This document shows positions 50,622 to 58,574 of a stretch of DNA of 64,000 nucleotides, piece by piece. Source of the DNA: CAZGXM01 sp964529795 (GTDB lineage: Bacteria > Bacillota > JADQBR01); the NCBI GenBank assembly GCA_964529795.1, contig CAZGXM010000001.1, positions 40,066-104,065 of the forward strand, given 5' to 3'. The notes beneath the pieces were generated by a model. It was not told where the DNA came from, did not search any database, and was given only the letters and a program-made list of their open reading frames with translations. A program made the position numbers and the translations under genes. Numbering within the stretch: the first letter of the stretch is position 1; every line of letters starts with the position of its first letter.

Positions 50622-52925
50622 GTGAAGGGAATGAATAACACCAATGCAGCAAGAGAAATAAAGGTTTTCGGTATTGTTCAGGGCGTGGGATTTCGTCCCT
50701 TTGTTTATCAACTGGCGCAAAAACACGGTTTGACCGGGTGGGTATTGAATAACAGCCAGGGAGTGGCCATCCACTGGGAAGGATGGGAGCAAAATATAGA
50801 AGGAGCCCTCAATGAACTTCTCACCTTGCCCCCGCCGCTGGCTAAAATAACGGGACATACCTGTCAGGACGCAGAGCTGCAAGGATACAGCAGTTTTTTT
50901 ATTCAGCAAAGCTACGCCCAGGAAGATAGAAAAGTACTCATACCTCCCGATGTGGGGACCTGTACCGACTGTATGAATGAGCTGCTGGATTCCACCGACC
51001 GGCGATTTGCCTATCCATTTACCAACTGTACTAACTGCGGGCCAAGGTTTACCATTATCCAGAATGTTCCCTATGACCGGCATTATACCACCATGGCGCA
51101 GTTTAGCATGTGCCCCCAATGTCAAAAAGAGTACGAAGACCCCGGCAACCGGCGTTTCCATGCCCAGCCCAATGCCTGCCCTGTCTGCGGGCCTAAAATG
51201 GAGTTACTGGACTCCCGCGGAGTAGTGATCCATGGGAATATTTGCAACCCGCTGGAGATGGGGAAAATTGTGGCAATCAAGGGACTGGGGGGATTTCACC
51301 TGGCCTGTAACGCCTTGGACAAAGAGGCGGTGTCCCGGTTAAGAGACAGAAAAAAAAGGGACGCCAAACCCTTTGCGCTTATGGCCGCGGACCTGCAGAC
51401 GGTAAGGCATTACTGTCATCTTTCCGTAAAAGAAGAAGAACATTTGGTCAGTCCCGCCCGGCCCATCGTTATCTTAGAGCAAAAAGATACGGCAAAACTT
51501 TCGCCGGGCATCAACCCGGGTTTGGATTCCCTGGGAGTTATGCTTCCCTACACACCGCTGCATCAGTTGCTTTTTTCCCAAAAGATTCGCCTCTTGGTGA
51601 TGACCAGCGCCAATTTGTCCAGTAACCCTTTGGTGACAGAAAACCACGAGGCGCTGGAGCAGCTAAAGGACATTGCTGACTACTTTATTATCCATGATCG
51701 GGATATTGAGAACCCCTGTGACGATTCGGTGGGCACGGTAGTAGGGGAGAGGTGGCAGTTTATTCGCCGGTCCCGGGGGTACGTGCCATTGCCCATCCAG
51801 TTAAAGCGGAAATTGAAACCGCTGTTAGCCTGCGGCGGCAATTTAAAAAACACCTTTGCCCTGGCTAAAGACGAGCGGGTGTTTTTAAGCCAGCACTGGG
51901 GGGATCTGGATAATTATTTGAATTATGAGAAATACGAAAAAGCAGTTCCAAAAATGATTTCCCTGCTGGGCATTAAGCCGCGGTTAATCGTCCATGACCT
52001 GCACCCGGATTACCAAACCACCTGTTATGCCGGGGAAATGTCTGAGCGATGGGATGTTCCGCTGGTAGCCGTCCAGCACCATCATGCCCACATGGTCAGT
52101 TGTATGGCGGACAATGACTTGGGAAAAGAAGTTATGGCTGTGGTCTGCGACGGTACCGGCTTTGGCATGGACGGTGGTATTTGGGGGTTTGAATTTCTGT
52201 ATGGCGATTACGGCGGTTTTAAACGGATAGGGCATCTGGAATATATACCTCTGCCCGGTGGAGTCGCTTCTATCAAAAGGCCTGACCGTATGGCCTTTAG
52301 TTTCCTCATTTCTACCCTGGGAGAAAAGATAAAAGACCATACGGCGTCCCTCCTGCCAGGTTTATCCCAGCAGGAACAGGAAATATTGTCCGTGCAAATA
52401 AAGCGGGGCATCAATTCCCCATTCACTTCAAGCTGCGGGCGGTTGTTTGATGCGGCGGCGGCCCTGTTGGGAATCTGCCAAGAAAATAAATACGAGGGCC
52501 AGGGACCTATGGAAATGGAGACTAAAGCCCGGCATTATATGGGTAACGTAAGGAAACCTTATTCAATACAACTAAAAGAAAAGTCCGGAAACAGCTTTGA
52601 CCTGGATACCTCACCATTGTGGGAAGAGATGGTTTCGGATTTACTGGCGAAAAAAGACATTTCCCGCCTGGCATACAAGTTCCACCTGACAGTGGCCCGC
52701 AGCATCAGGGACGGGGTGGTCTATATGGCGGAAAAGACCGGTTCAGATCAAGTAGTCCTTTCCGGGGGTGTATTTCAAAATAAATTACTTACCGTTATGG
52801 TTGAGGAACTGGTGTCAAATGAAAAAATTAAAGTTTACCGACACCGGCAAGTACCGCCCAATGACGGCGGAATATCCCTGGGGCAAGCCCTGATAGGAGA
52901 TGAGGTGCAGAGAAAATGTGTTTAG
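50622..52925 (+). CDS. hypF: Carbamoyltransferase HypF
   Basis: The 767-residue protein makes the thiocarbamate on HypE that becomes the hydrogenase CN ligands. Domains in order are an acylphosphatase (GIVQGVGFRPFVYQLA), two zinc fingers (CTDCMNELL with CTNCGPRF; CPQCQKEY with CPVCGP), a YrdC-like domain (KGLGGFHLACNA, KKRDAKPFALM) and a Kae1/TobZ-like carbamoyltransferase (VQHHHAHMVSCMAD, LSGGVFQNKLL). GTG 50622 is five bases after GGAGAGG; ATG 50631 is an alternative. It overlaps hypC by 10 bases. Confidence 0.96.
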   Translation: MKGMNNTNAAREIKVFGIVQGVGFRPFVYQLAQKHGLTGWVLNNSQGVAIHWEGWEQNIEGALNELLTLPPPLAKITGHTCQDAELQGYSSFFIQQSYAQEDRKVLIPPDVGTCTDCMNELLDSTDRRFAYPFTNCTNCGPRFTIIQNVPYDRHYTTMAQFSMCPQCQKEYEDPGNRRFHAQPNACPVCGPKMELLDSRGVVIHGNICNPLEMGKIVAIKGLGGFHLACNALDKEAVSRLRDRKKRDAKPFALMAADLQTVRHYCHLSVKEEEHLVSPARPIVILEQKDTAKLSPGINPGLDSLGVMLPYTPLHQLLFSQKIRLLVMTSANLSSNPLVTENHEALEQLKDIADYFIIHDRDIENPCDDSVGTVVGERWQFIRRSRGYVPLPIQLKRKLKPLLACGGNLKNTFALAKDERVFLSQHWGDLDNYLNYEKYEKAVPKMISLLGIKPRLIVHDLHPDYQTTCYAGEMSERWDVPLVAVQHHHAHMVSCMADNDLGKEVMAVVCDGTGFGMDGGIWGFEFLYGDYGGFKRIGHLEYIPLPGGVASIKRPDRMAFSFLISTLGEKIKDHTASLLPGLSQQEQEILSVQIKRGINSPFTSSCGRLFDAAAALLGICQENKYEGQGPMEMETKARHYMGNVRKPYSIQLKEKSGNSFDLDTSPLWEEMVSDLLAKKDISRLAYKFHLTVARSIRDGVVYMAEKTGSDQVVLSGGVFQNKLLTVMVEELVSNEKIKVYRHRQVPPNDGGISLGQALIGDEVQRKCV

Positions 52926-53140
52926 CAGTACCCTTAAAAATATTGAAGGTAACCGGTAATATGGCGAAAGTGGGATTGGATGGTATTTCTCGGCAAATAT
53001 CTGTGGCCCTAACTCCTGAGGTTAAGGAGGGGGATTGGGTGCTGGTTCACGCCGGTTTTGCCATCCACAGGATTGAGGAAGAAGAAGCCCTGGAAACATT
53101 GAGCTTACTGGAGGAATTGGATGAAGTCAATAATCAATAA
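52916..53140 (+). CDS. hypC: Hydrogenase assembly chaperone HypC
   Basis: The 74-residue protein begins MCLAVPLKIL; the Cys after Met binds the Fe(CN)2CO unit with HypD and hands it to the hydrogenase large subunit. AFAIHRIEEEEALETL near the C terminus is typical. It overlaps both neighbours (hypF and hypD), which implies coupled, near-stoichiometric translation. Confidence 0.96.
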   Translation: MCLAVPLKILKVTGNMAKVGLDGISRQISVALTPEVKEGDWVLVHAGFAIHRIEEEEALETLSLLEELDEVNNQ

Positions 53141-54233
53141 AGAAAAAATTAAGGAAATTTCACAACGGATTGCCAAGCTAAACCCCAAAGGAGCATTGAG
53201 CATTATGGAAGTTTGCGGTACTCATACCCATGCCATTGGCAAAAGCGGTCTGCGGCAGCTTTTACCGGACAATATCCGCTTGATTTCCGGACCCGGTTGT
53301 CCCGTATGTGTAACTCACGATTGGGAGATAGAGGCTTATTTGGATTTGGCCCGCCGGGAAGACGTTATTATCACAACCTTTGGTGACCTATTGAAAGTAC
53401 CCGGTAAAAACAGCTGCCTCTCAGATGCCAGGGGTCAAGGGGCCTGGGTAGAAGTGGTCTACTCGCCGTTGGAGGCCATCAAACTTGCCGAGGCTTACCC
53501 AAATAAAGAAATAATTTTCCTCGGTGTGGGCTTTGAGACCACTATACCGGCTATCGCCATGTCCATTATCACTGCCCGGGAAAAAGGTATCAGTAACTTT
53601 TCCGTTTTTCCCATGCACAAGGTAGTACCGCCAGCGTTGGAGGCTTTACTAACTGATGACCGGGTAGAAATAGACGGATTTATCCTGCCCGGTCATGTGA
53701 GTACCATTATAGGCCTTGAGTCCTACCAATTTTTAAGTCGCCGTTTCCACAAGGGCGGTGTCATTGCCGGCTTTGAACCCGGGGATATTTTGGAGGCTGT
53801 GGCGATGCTGCTGGAACAGATTTCCGGGGATAAACCCGATATACAGATCCAATACCGGCGTGGAATGGTTCCTCAGGGGAATCATGTGGCCCAGGAAGTG
53901 ATCAAAAAAGTATTCGTGCCGGCGGACGCTTGGTGGCGGGGGTTGGGTCTGCTTCCCAGGAGCGGCCTGAGAATCAGGGAGGAATTTGGCATTTTTGATG
54001 CCAAGAGAAAGTTTGCAGTTTCTGAACCTAATGAAATGACAGGAAAGGTTAACGCCGCCTGTGCCTGCGGTGATATTCTCAAAGGGATAAAGCTTCCCAC
54101 CCAGTGCAAATTGTTTGGGAAGGCATGTACGCCCGTTAACCCCGTAGGCCCCTGCATGGTATCATCTGAAGGCACCTGCGCCGCATATTACCGGTATACG
54201 GGATACCAAGGAGGGTTGATATGTTATGAATAG
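53121..54233 (+). CDS. hypD: Hydrogenase maturation iron-sulfur protein HypD
   Basis: The 370-residue scaffold assembles the Fe(CN)2CO group. VCGTHTHAIGKSG, GPGCPVCVT and the GFETTIPA motif hold the catalytic cysteines. The C-terminal [4Fe-4S] ligands are in CACGDIL, TQCKLFGKAC and GPCMVSSEGTCAAYY. It overlaps hypC by 20 bases and hypE by 8, all consistent with one operon. Confidence 0.96.
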   Translation: MKSIINKEKIKEISQRIAKLNPKGALSIMEVCGTHTHAIGKSGLRQLLPDNIRLISGPGCPVCVTHDWEIEAYLDLARREDVIITTFGDLLKVPGKNSCLSDARGQGAWVEVVYSPLEAIKLAEAYPNKEIIFLGVGFETTIPAIAMSIITAREKGISNFSVFPMHKVVPPALEALLTDDRVEIDGFILPGHVSTIIGLESYQFLSRRFHKGGVIAGFEPGDILEAVAMLLEQISGDKPDIQIQYRRGMVPQGNHVAQEVIKKVFVPADAWWRGLGLLPRSGLRIREEFGIFDAKRKFAVSEPNEMTGKVNAACACGDILKGIKLPTQCKLFGKACTPVNPVGPCMVSSEGTCAAYYRYTGYQGGLICYE

Positions 54234-55233
54234 GGATAACATTATCTTGGCCCACGGCAGCGGCGGCAGGCTGTCCCAGCAGTTGATTGAGGGAGTTATC
54301 TATCCCATTTTCGGCAACAACAGCGGTCATGAGCTGTCGGATGCCGCTGTATTGTCTTTAAACGGCAGGATTGCCTTTACCACCGATAGCTTCGTGGTAT
54401 CGCCGTTGTTCTTTCCGGGAGGGGATATTGGGAAGCTGGCCGCATGCGGCACCATTAATGACTTGGCGGTCTCCGGTGCCAAGCCATTGTACTTAAGCGT
54501 AGGTTTGATTATTGAAGAGGGCTTTTCCGTGGCTGAACTGAGAAAGGCACTCACCTCCCTGGCCGCTGCTGCGAATGATGCTGGGGTTTCCGTGGTTACT
54601 GGCGATACAAAAGTGGTGGGACGGGGCGACGCAGATGGCCTGTATATAAATACTGCCGGCATCGGTACTATTCCGGAGGGTGTGAATATTGGCCCTAAAG
54701 AAATATCTCCAGGAGACTTGATAATCGTTAGCGGCACCGTTGGTGACCATGGCCTGGCCATTTTAAGTCAACGGGAAGGTTTATCCTTCCAATCCCCGGT
54801 AAGGAGTGATTGCGCGGCCTTAAACAGGCTTGCCCAAGCGCTGGTTGGGACTGGTGGCGTATCCTGCATGCGTGACCCCACCCGTGGCGGTGTGGCTACC
54901 ACTTTAGCCGAACTGGCGGAGCAATCCCGCACGGTTATGGAAATTAGTGAAGAAAAAATACCGGTCCTGCCCGCCGTGGCCACGGGCTGCAGTATGCTGG
55001 GCTTGGACCCCCTTTACCTGGCCAATGAGGGGAAAATCCTAATTATTGCCAAGCCGGGAAAAGAGGGTGATATAATGTCCGTACTGAAAAATAACCCTTT
55101 CGGGGAAAGAGCGCGGGTAATCGGCCGCGTTCTTGTACGAGAGGATAGGGGCAAAATTTTATTGGAAACCAGCTTGGGTACAAAACGTATCCTGCCCAGG
55201 CTTGAGGGAGAACACCTGCCGCGGATTTGTTGA
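54226..55233 (+). CDS. hypE: Hydrogenase maturation protein HypE
   Basis: The 335-residue PurM-like enzyme dehydrates the C-terminal thiocarbamate to thiocyanate. It begins with the AHGSGGRLSQQLI motif, includes MRDPTRGGVATTLAEL, and ends in PRIC, whose Cys335 is the cyanide carrier. It closes the hyp operon. The next gene, a sigma-54 activator, starts 90 bases later with no terminator seen, so the two may be partly co-transcribed. Confidence 0.96.
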   Translation: MNRDNIILAHGSGGRLSQQLIEGVIYPIFGNNSGHELSDAAVLSLNGRIAFTTDSFVVSPLFFPGGDIGKLAACGTINDLAVSGAKPLYLSVGLIIEEGFSVAELRKALTSLAAAANDAGVSVVTGDTKVVGRGDADGLYINTAGIGTIPEGVNIGPKEISPGDLIIVSGTVGDHGLAILSQREGLSFQSPVRSDCAALNRLAQALVGTGGVSCMRDPTRGGVATTLAELAEQSRTVMEISEEKIPVLPAVATGCSMLGLDPLYLANEGKILIIAKPGKEGDIMSVLKNNPFGERARVIGRVLVREDRGKILLETSLGTKRILPRLEGEHLPRIC

Positions 55234-55323
55234 ACTTTTTGGTTGTCCTGGGTATGAGTAAGCAGTATTGTGTGGTGTCAGACGCGCAAATTGGTACTTA
55301 TTGATTAAAAAGGAGATCAGTTT

Positions 55324-56691
55324 ATGGTAGCAGAATGGTTTAACAAAAATAAGATAGATCTAATTTTGCAGCATTTATCAACCGGTTTAGCCATAGTAGA
55401 CCAGACGGGTGAAATATTATGGGCAAATAAGCGGTACAGTGCTTATCTTGATTGTGATGCTTCCCGTGTTTTGGGTCGCCGGTTGTGGGACGTTGCTGAC
55501 TTTTCCTTGATGGAACTGGTACTCAAGTCCGGTGAAACCATCACCAAAGTAATTAGTAAAGTCAACAGGGAAATAGTGGTGCTTGAGGAAAAACCATTAA
55601 AAAATCAGGGTTCTATTATCGGTGGTATCAGTTCCATTATTTCCCGTAATCATCGTGCCGTTAATATGCTGCTGGATAAGGTCAATTTATTGGAAGAGGA
55701 ACTTACTTACTACCAGGAACGGCTGGCATCCAAAACATCCAGCAGCAGCCATTTTCACCCCTTTGTCAGCAGTAATGAAAAATTGCGGAAGGCAGTGGAA
55801 ATGGCTAAGCGTACCGCTAAGTTTGACGCCAATGTACTGATATCCGGGGAAACCGGTACGGGCAAGGGGATGCTGGCCGAGGCAATTCACTATGAAAGCC
55901 CTCGAAAAAAACATCCCTTTATCAAGGTAAACTGTGCAGCCATTCCCCAGGGCCTGCTGGAATCCGAGCTTTTTGGTTACGAATCAGGTGCTTTTACCGG
56001 GGCAAAGGGTGGCGGAAAGCCGGGACGTTTTGAGTTGGCCCATAAAGGTACAATTTTTTTAGACGAGATCGGCGATATGTCCCTGGAAATGCAGGCAAAA
56101 CTACTGCGCGTTATACAGGACCGGGAAATTGAACGCCTGGGCGGCACCACCACTACCAAAATTGATGTGCGGGTGATATCTGCCACAAACCAGGACCTGC
56201 CGGAGATGGTCAAACAGGGTAAGTTTCGGGAGGATCTATATTACCGCCTGTTGGTCATAGGATTAGATTTACCGCCGCTTAGGGAGCGGTCGGAGGATTT
56301 GCCTTACCTGATCAACAACATTTTAACCCGCCTCTGTCACCGTTATGATACGGCCAAACCTGCCGTCACTGACCGGGCATACCAGGTAATGAAACATTAT
56401 CACTGGCCCGGTAATGTTCGGGAATTGGAAAACACTCTGGAACGGGCCCTGAACCTTGCCGTAGATGGCATCATTGACAGACAGCACTTACCGGAAAAGC
56501 TCCTGCAGCATACGGACTGCAATAACAGTTTGCTTTTACCCACATTAACCGAAGTGATAGAAGATAAGGAAATCGAATACGTCAAAGAGGTGTTGCAGCA
56601 CACCAAGGGTAACAAACAAAAGGCCGCCCAAATCCTAGGCCTTAGCCGTACAGCCTTGTACAAAAAGTTGAAAAAATATGGCCTAGGCTAG
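55324..56691 (+). CDS. Sigma-54-dependent transcriptional activator (PAS–AAA+–Fis HTH)
   Basis: The 455-residue protein has an N-terminal PAS-like sensor (about residues 12–115; LAIVDQTGEILWANKRY). The AAA+ domain has Walker A GETGTGKG (about 175), GAFTGA at residues 222–227 for sigma-54 contact, LDEIGDM and the arginine-finger region. A Fis-type helix-turn-helix (NKQKAAQILGLSRTALYKKL) ends the protein. No response-regulator receiver is present, so it senses a ligand or redox state directly. It sits between the hyp and hydrogenase operons; a -24/-12 promoter and three operator-like palindromes lie downstream of its stop. Hydrogenase control is therefore the likely job. Confidence 0.93.
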   Translation: MVAEWFNKNKIDLILQHLSTGLAIVDQTGEILWANKRYSAYLDCDASRVLGRRLWDVADFSLMELVLKSGETITKVISKVNREIVVLEEKPLKNQGSIIGGISSIISRNHRAVNMLLDKVNLLEEELTYYQERLASKTSSSSHFHPFVSSNEKLRKAVEMAKRTAKFDANVLISGETGTGKGMLAEAIHYESPRKKHPFIKVNCAAIPQGLLESELFGYESGAFTGAKGGGKPGRFELAHKGTIFLDEIGDMSLEMQAKLLRVIQDREIERLGGTTTTKIDVRVISATNQDLPEMVKQGKFREDLYYRLLVIGLDLPPLRERSEDLPYLINNILTRLCHRYDTAKPAVTDRAYQVMKHYHWPGNVRELENTLERALNLAVDGIIDRQHLPEKLLQHTDCNNSLLLPTLTEVIEDKEIEYVKEVLQHTKGNKQKAAQILGLSRTALYKKLKKYGLG

Positions 56692-56694
56692 AAA

Positions 56695-56712
56695 TGTAAA
56701 CCCAGGTTAACA
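56695..56712 (+). promoter_or_regulatory. Operator-like palindrome, site 1
   Basis: TGTAAAC-CCAG-GTTAACA has one mismatched pair in 7-base arms with a 4-base spacer. It lies four bases after the stop codon of the activator, about 356 bases before the predicted hydrogenase start. Confidence 0.55.
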
Positions 56713-56736
56713 TTATTGGGAATAATTCACTAACTA

Positions 56737-56754
56737 TATAAACTTTAGTTAACA
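56737..56754 (+). promoter_or_regulatory. Operator-like palindrome, site 2
   Basis: TATAAAC-TTTA-GTTAACA has the same layout and the same right half as site 1, with mismatched pairs in the left arm. It starts exactly 42 bases (four helical turns) after site 1, so proteins on both sites would face the same side. Confidence 0.5.
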
Positions 56755-56923
56755 TTCAGAAAATTGTTTCAGTTGTATTGGGCGGTTGGATCCTTCCAGC
56801 TGAGGTTTTATTAACAAACATGGCGGTGCAGGCCCGCCGAAAAACAAGTGAAAGGCCCTACAGCTGCACTCACTCAAATATTATCATCATTAATATTCCA
56901 GTAAACTTGGAACGCCTTTCCAG

Positions 56924-56941
56924 TGTTAACTCAGGTTAACA
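56924..56941 (+). promoter_or_regulatory. Operator-like palindrome, site 3
   Basis: TGTTAAC-TCAG-GTTAACA is a perfect palindrome with 7-base arms (8 including the flanking G/C). It is centred about 127 bases before the predicted start, a usual enhancer distance. Confidence 0.6.
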
Positions 56942-57031
56942 CTTTTTTAATGGCATCTTTAATTTTGTGTCATAAATTAAGCTTTTTGGGTGTATTTTGG
57001 CGAAGAATCGGCCTCATTCCTCCTTTTTGCA

Positions 57032-57048
57032 TTGGCATATCTTTTGCT
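57032..57048 (+). promoter_or_regulatory. Sigma-54 (-24/-12) promoter of the hdr-mvh hydrogenase operon
   Basis: TTGGCATATCTTTTGCT has GG at 57034–57035 and GC at 57046–57047, the exact register, and fits TGGCAC-N5-TTGCW. Transcription would start near 57059, 66 bases before hdrC. The rest of the 433-base gap holds the three palindromes and no gene. Confidence 0.72.
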
Positions 57049-57124
57049 ACTTGAGAAAAAGAAGAGGTAAAAACTATTATTAGCTACGGCACAATTTTAA
57101 TGCCGGCCATAAGGGAGGGAGAAG

Positions 57125-57700
57125 ATGCAGAGTTTACCCAGTATCCGGAGGGAGAAAGTGTATGCGGATTTCTTGGAGGAGGTAAAAAGCATACCCGGTG
57201 GGGAGAAAATCGAGGCATGCATCCAATGTGGCACCTGCACCGGGTCGTGCCCGGTAAGCGGAAAGATGGACTTTACGCCCCGGAAGCTGATTGCCATGAT
57301 CCGGGCGGGTCTCAAGGAAGAAGTGCTTGGGAGCACAGCTATCTGGCTTTGTGCTTCCTGTTACACCTGTACCGCCCGTTGCCCGCGGGGAATAATCTTT
57401 GCTGATTTGATGTACGCACTGAAAAACCTGGCATTTAAACACGGGTATTTTCAACCCAAGGCAGCGGCCCCGGTATTTTACCAGTCATTTAACCGGCTGG
57501 TGGAAAAGGAAGGCCGACTTAATGAGCGGCAGTTAATGCTGAAGTATGCTTTAAAGACTGATCCCCTGAAATTATTGGAATTGGCACCGGTTGGCATTCA
57601 GCTGTTTTTAAAACGGCGGTTGCACATCTTTTCTGAGACCATTACCGGCAAAAAAGAACTCCGACAAATGTTGGTTCAGGTAAGGGGGGTTAAGACATGA
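57125..57700 (+). CDS. hdrC: HdrC-like iron-sulfur subunit (hydrogenase module)
   Basis: The 191-residue protein has two [4Fe-4S] motifs, CIQCGTCTGSCP and CASCYTCTARCP, and the HdrC-type helical tail. It is the first gene after the sigma-54 promoter, with AAGGGAGGGAG before the ATG. It overlaps hdrB by four bases. Compared with the copy at 41233 it shares the layout and FHESF/FYQSF-type segments but is clearly diverged, so the two sets are old paralogues. Confidence 0.93.
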   Translation: MQSLPSIRREKVYADFLEEVKSIPGGEKIEACIQCGTCTGSCPVSGKMDFTPRKLIAMIRAGLKEEVLGSTAIWLCASCYTCTARCPRGIIFADLMYALKNLAFKHGYFQPKAAAPVFYQSFNRLVEKEGRLNERQLMLKYALKTDPLKLLELAPVGIQLFLKRRLHIFSETITGKKELRQMLVQVRGVKT

Positions 57701-58563
57701 GGTTCGGTTATTACCCTGGATGTTCCCTGCACGGGGCAGCGGTAGATTACCAGATGTCCATCGATGCCACCTGCAGGGTATTAAACATTGAATTGGAAGA
57801 GGTGGATGACTGGAACTGCTGCGGTGCCACTGCCGCTGCTTCTGAAGACCAAAAAATGGCTTTGCTGCTGGCCGCCCGCAACCTGGCAAAATGTACTGAA
57901 GACCTACGGGAATTGGCCGTTTCTTGTAATTCCTGCTATCTCCGGCTCAACCAGCTAAGTAAGAAACTTAGCAAATACCCGGAAATATACCGGGAACTGT
58001 CAGAAACCTTTGCCCAGCAGAACTTTCGAGAAAAATTGAGCAAAATCCGTGTCAGGCACATTCTGCAGATAATTTATGAGGAAATCGGCATGGAGCAATT
58101 GTCATCCCTGGTGGTAAACCCGCTAAAAAACTTAAATGTGGTTCCCTATTACGGCTGCCAACTGGTAAGACCTGAGGGCTTTGATAACAAGGAACAGCCC
58201 AAATCTTTGGATGAAGTGCTGGATGCCTTGGGGAGCAAAGTCTTACCCTTCTACCGCAAGACCAAGTGCTGTGGTGGGGCATTGATTTCCACTAATGAAG
58301 GGCTTGCTCTGGAAATGATGAAAGCTATCCTGTCCGAAGCCAGTGAACGGGGCGCCCAGGCCCTGGTGGTGACCTGCCCCCTGTGCCAGCTTAATTTGGA
58401 TGCCTATCAAAGCAAGATAAATAAAAGATTTAATACTGCCTACGAAATACCTGTAGTCTACTTTACCCAGTTGATGGGACTGGCTTTCGGTGTTGAGAAG
58501 CGGCGCTTGGGGTTGAACCGGGGAATAGTGCCGGCAGAAAAAATATTACAGGATTACGCTTAG
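57697..58563 (+). CDS. hdrB: HdrB-like subunit with two CCG domains (hydrogenase module)
   Basis: The 288-residue protein has complete first (YPGCSLHG, NWNCCGAT/DWNCCGAT type, SCNSCYLRL) and second (YYGCQLVRP, KTKCCGGAL, TCPLCQLNL) CCG domains for two non-cubane clusters. It would reduce a disulfide or pass electrons to another partner. In this organism the natural acceptor is unknown. It starts in the hdrC stop (ATGA). hdrA follows after a good AGGAGGTG. Confidence 0.94.
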   Translation: MRFGYYPGCSLHGAAVDYQMSIDATCRVLNIELEEVDDWNCCGATAAASEDQKMALLLAARNLAKCTEDLRELAVSCNSCYLRLNQLSKKLSKYPEIYRELSETFAQQNFREKLSKIRVRHILQIIYEEIGMEQLSSLVVNPLKNLNVVPYYGCQLVRPEGFDNKEQPKSLDEVLDALGSKVLPFYRKTKCCGGALISTNEGLALEMMKAILSEASERGAQALVVTCPLCQLNLDAYQSKINKRFNTAYEIPVVYFTQLMGLAFGVEKRRLGLNRGIVPAEKILQDYA

Positions 58564-58574
58564 GAGGTGTGATG

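Noticed and set aside
55273..55288. GG-N10-GC spacing before the sigma-54 activator gene (TGGTGTCAGACGCGCA)
   Set aside because: The register fits, but the surrounding bases do not match TGGCAC or TTGC.
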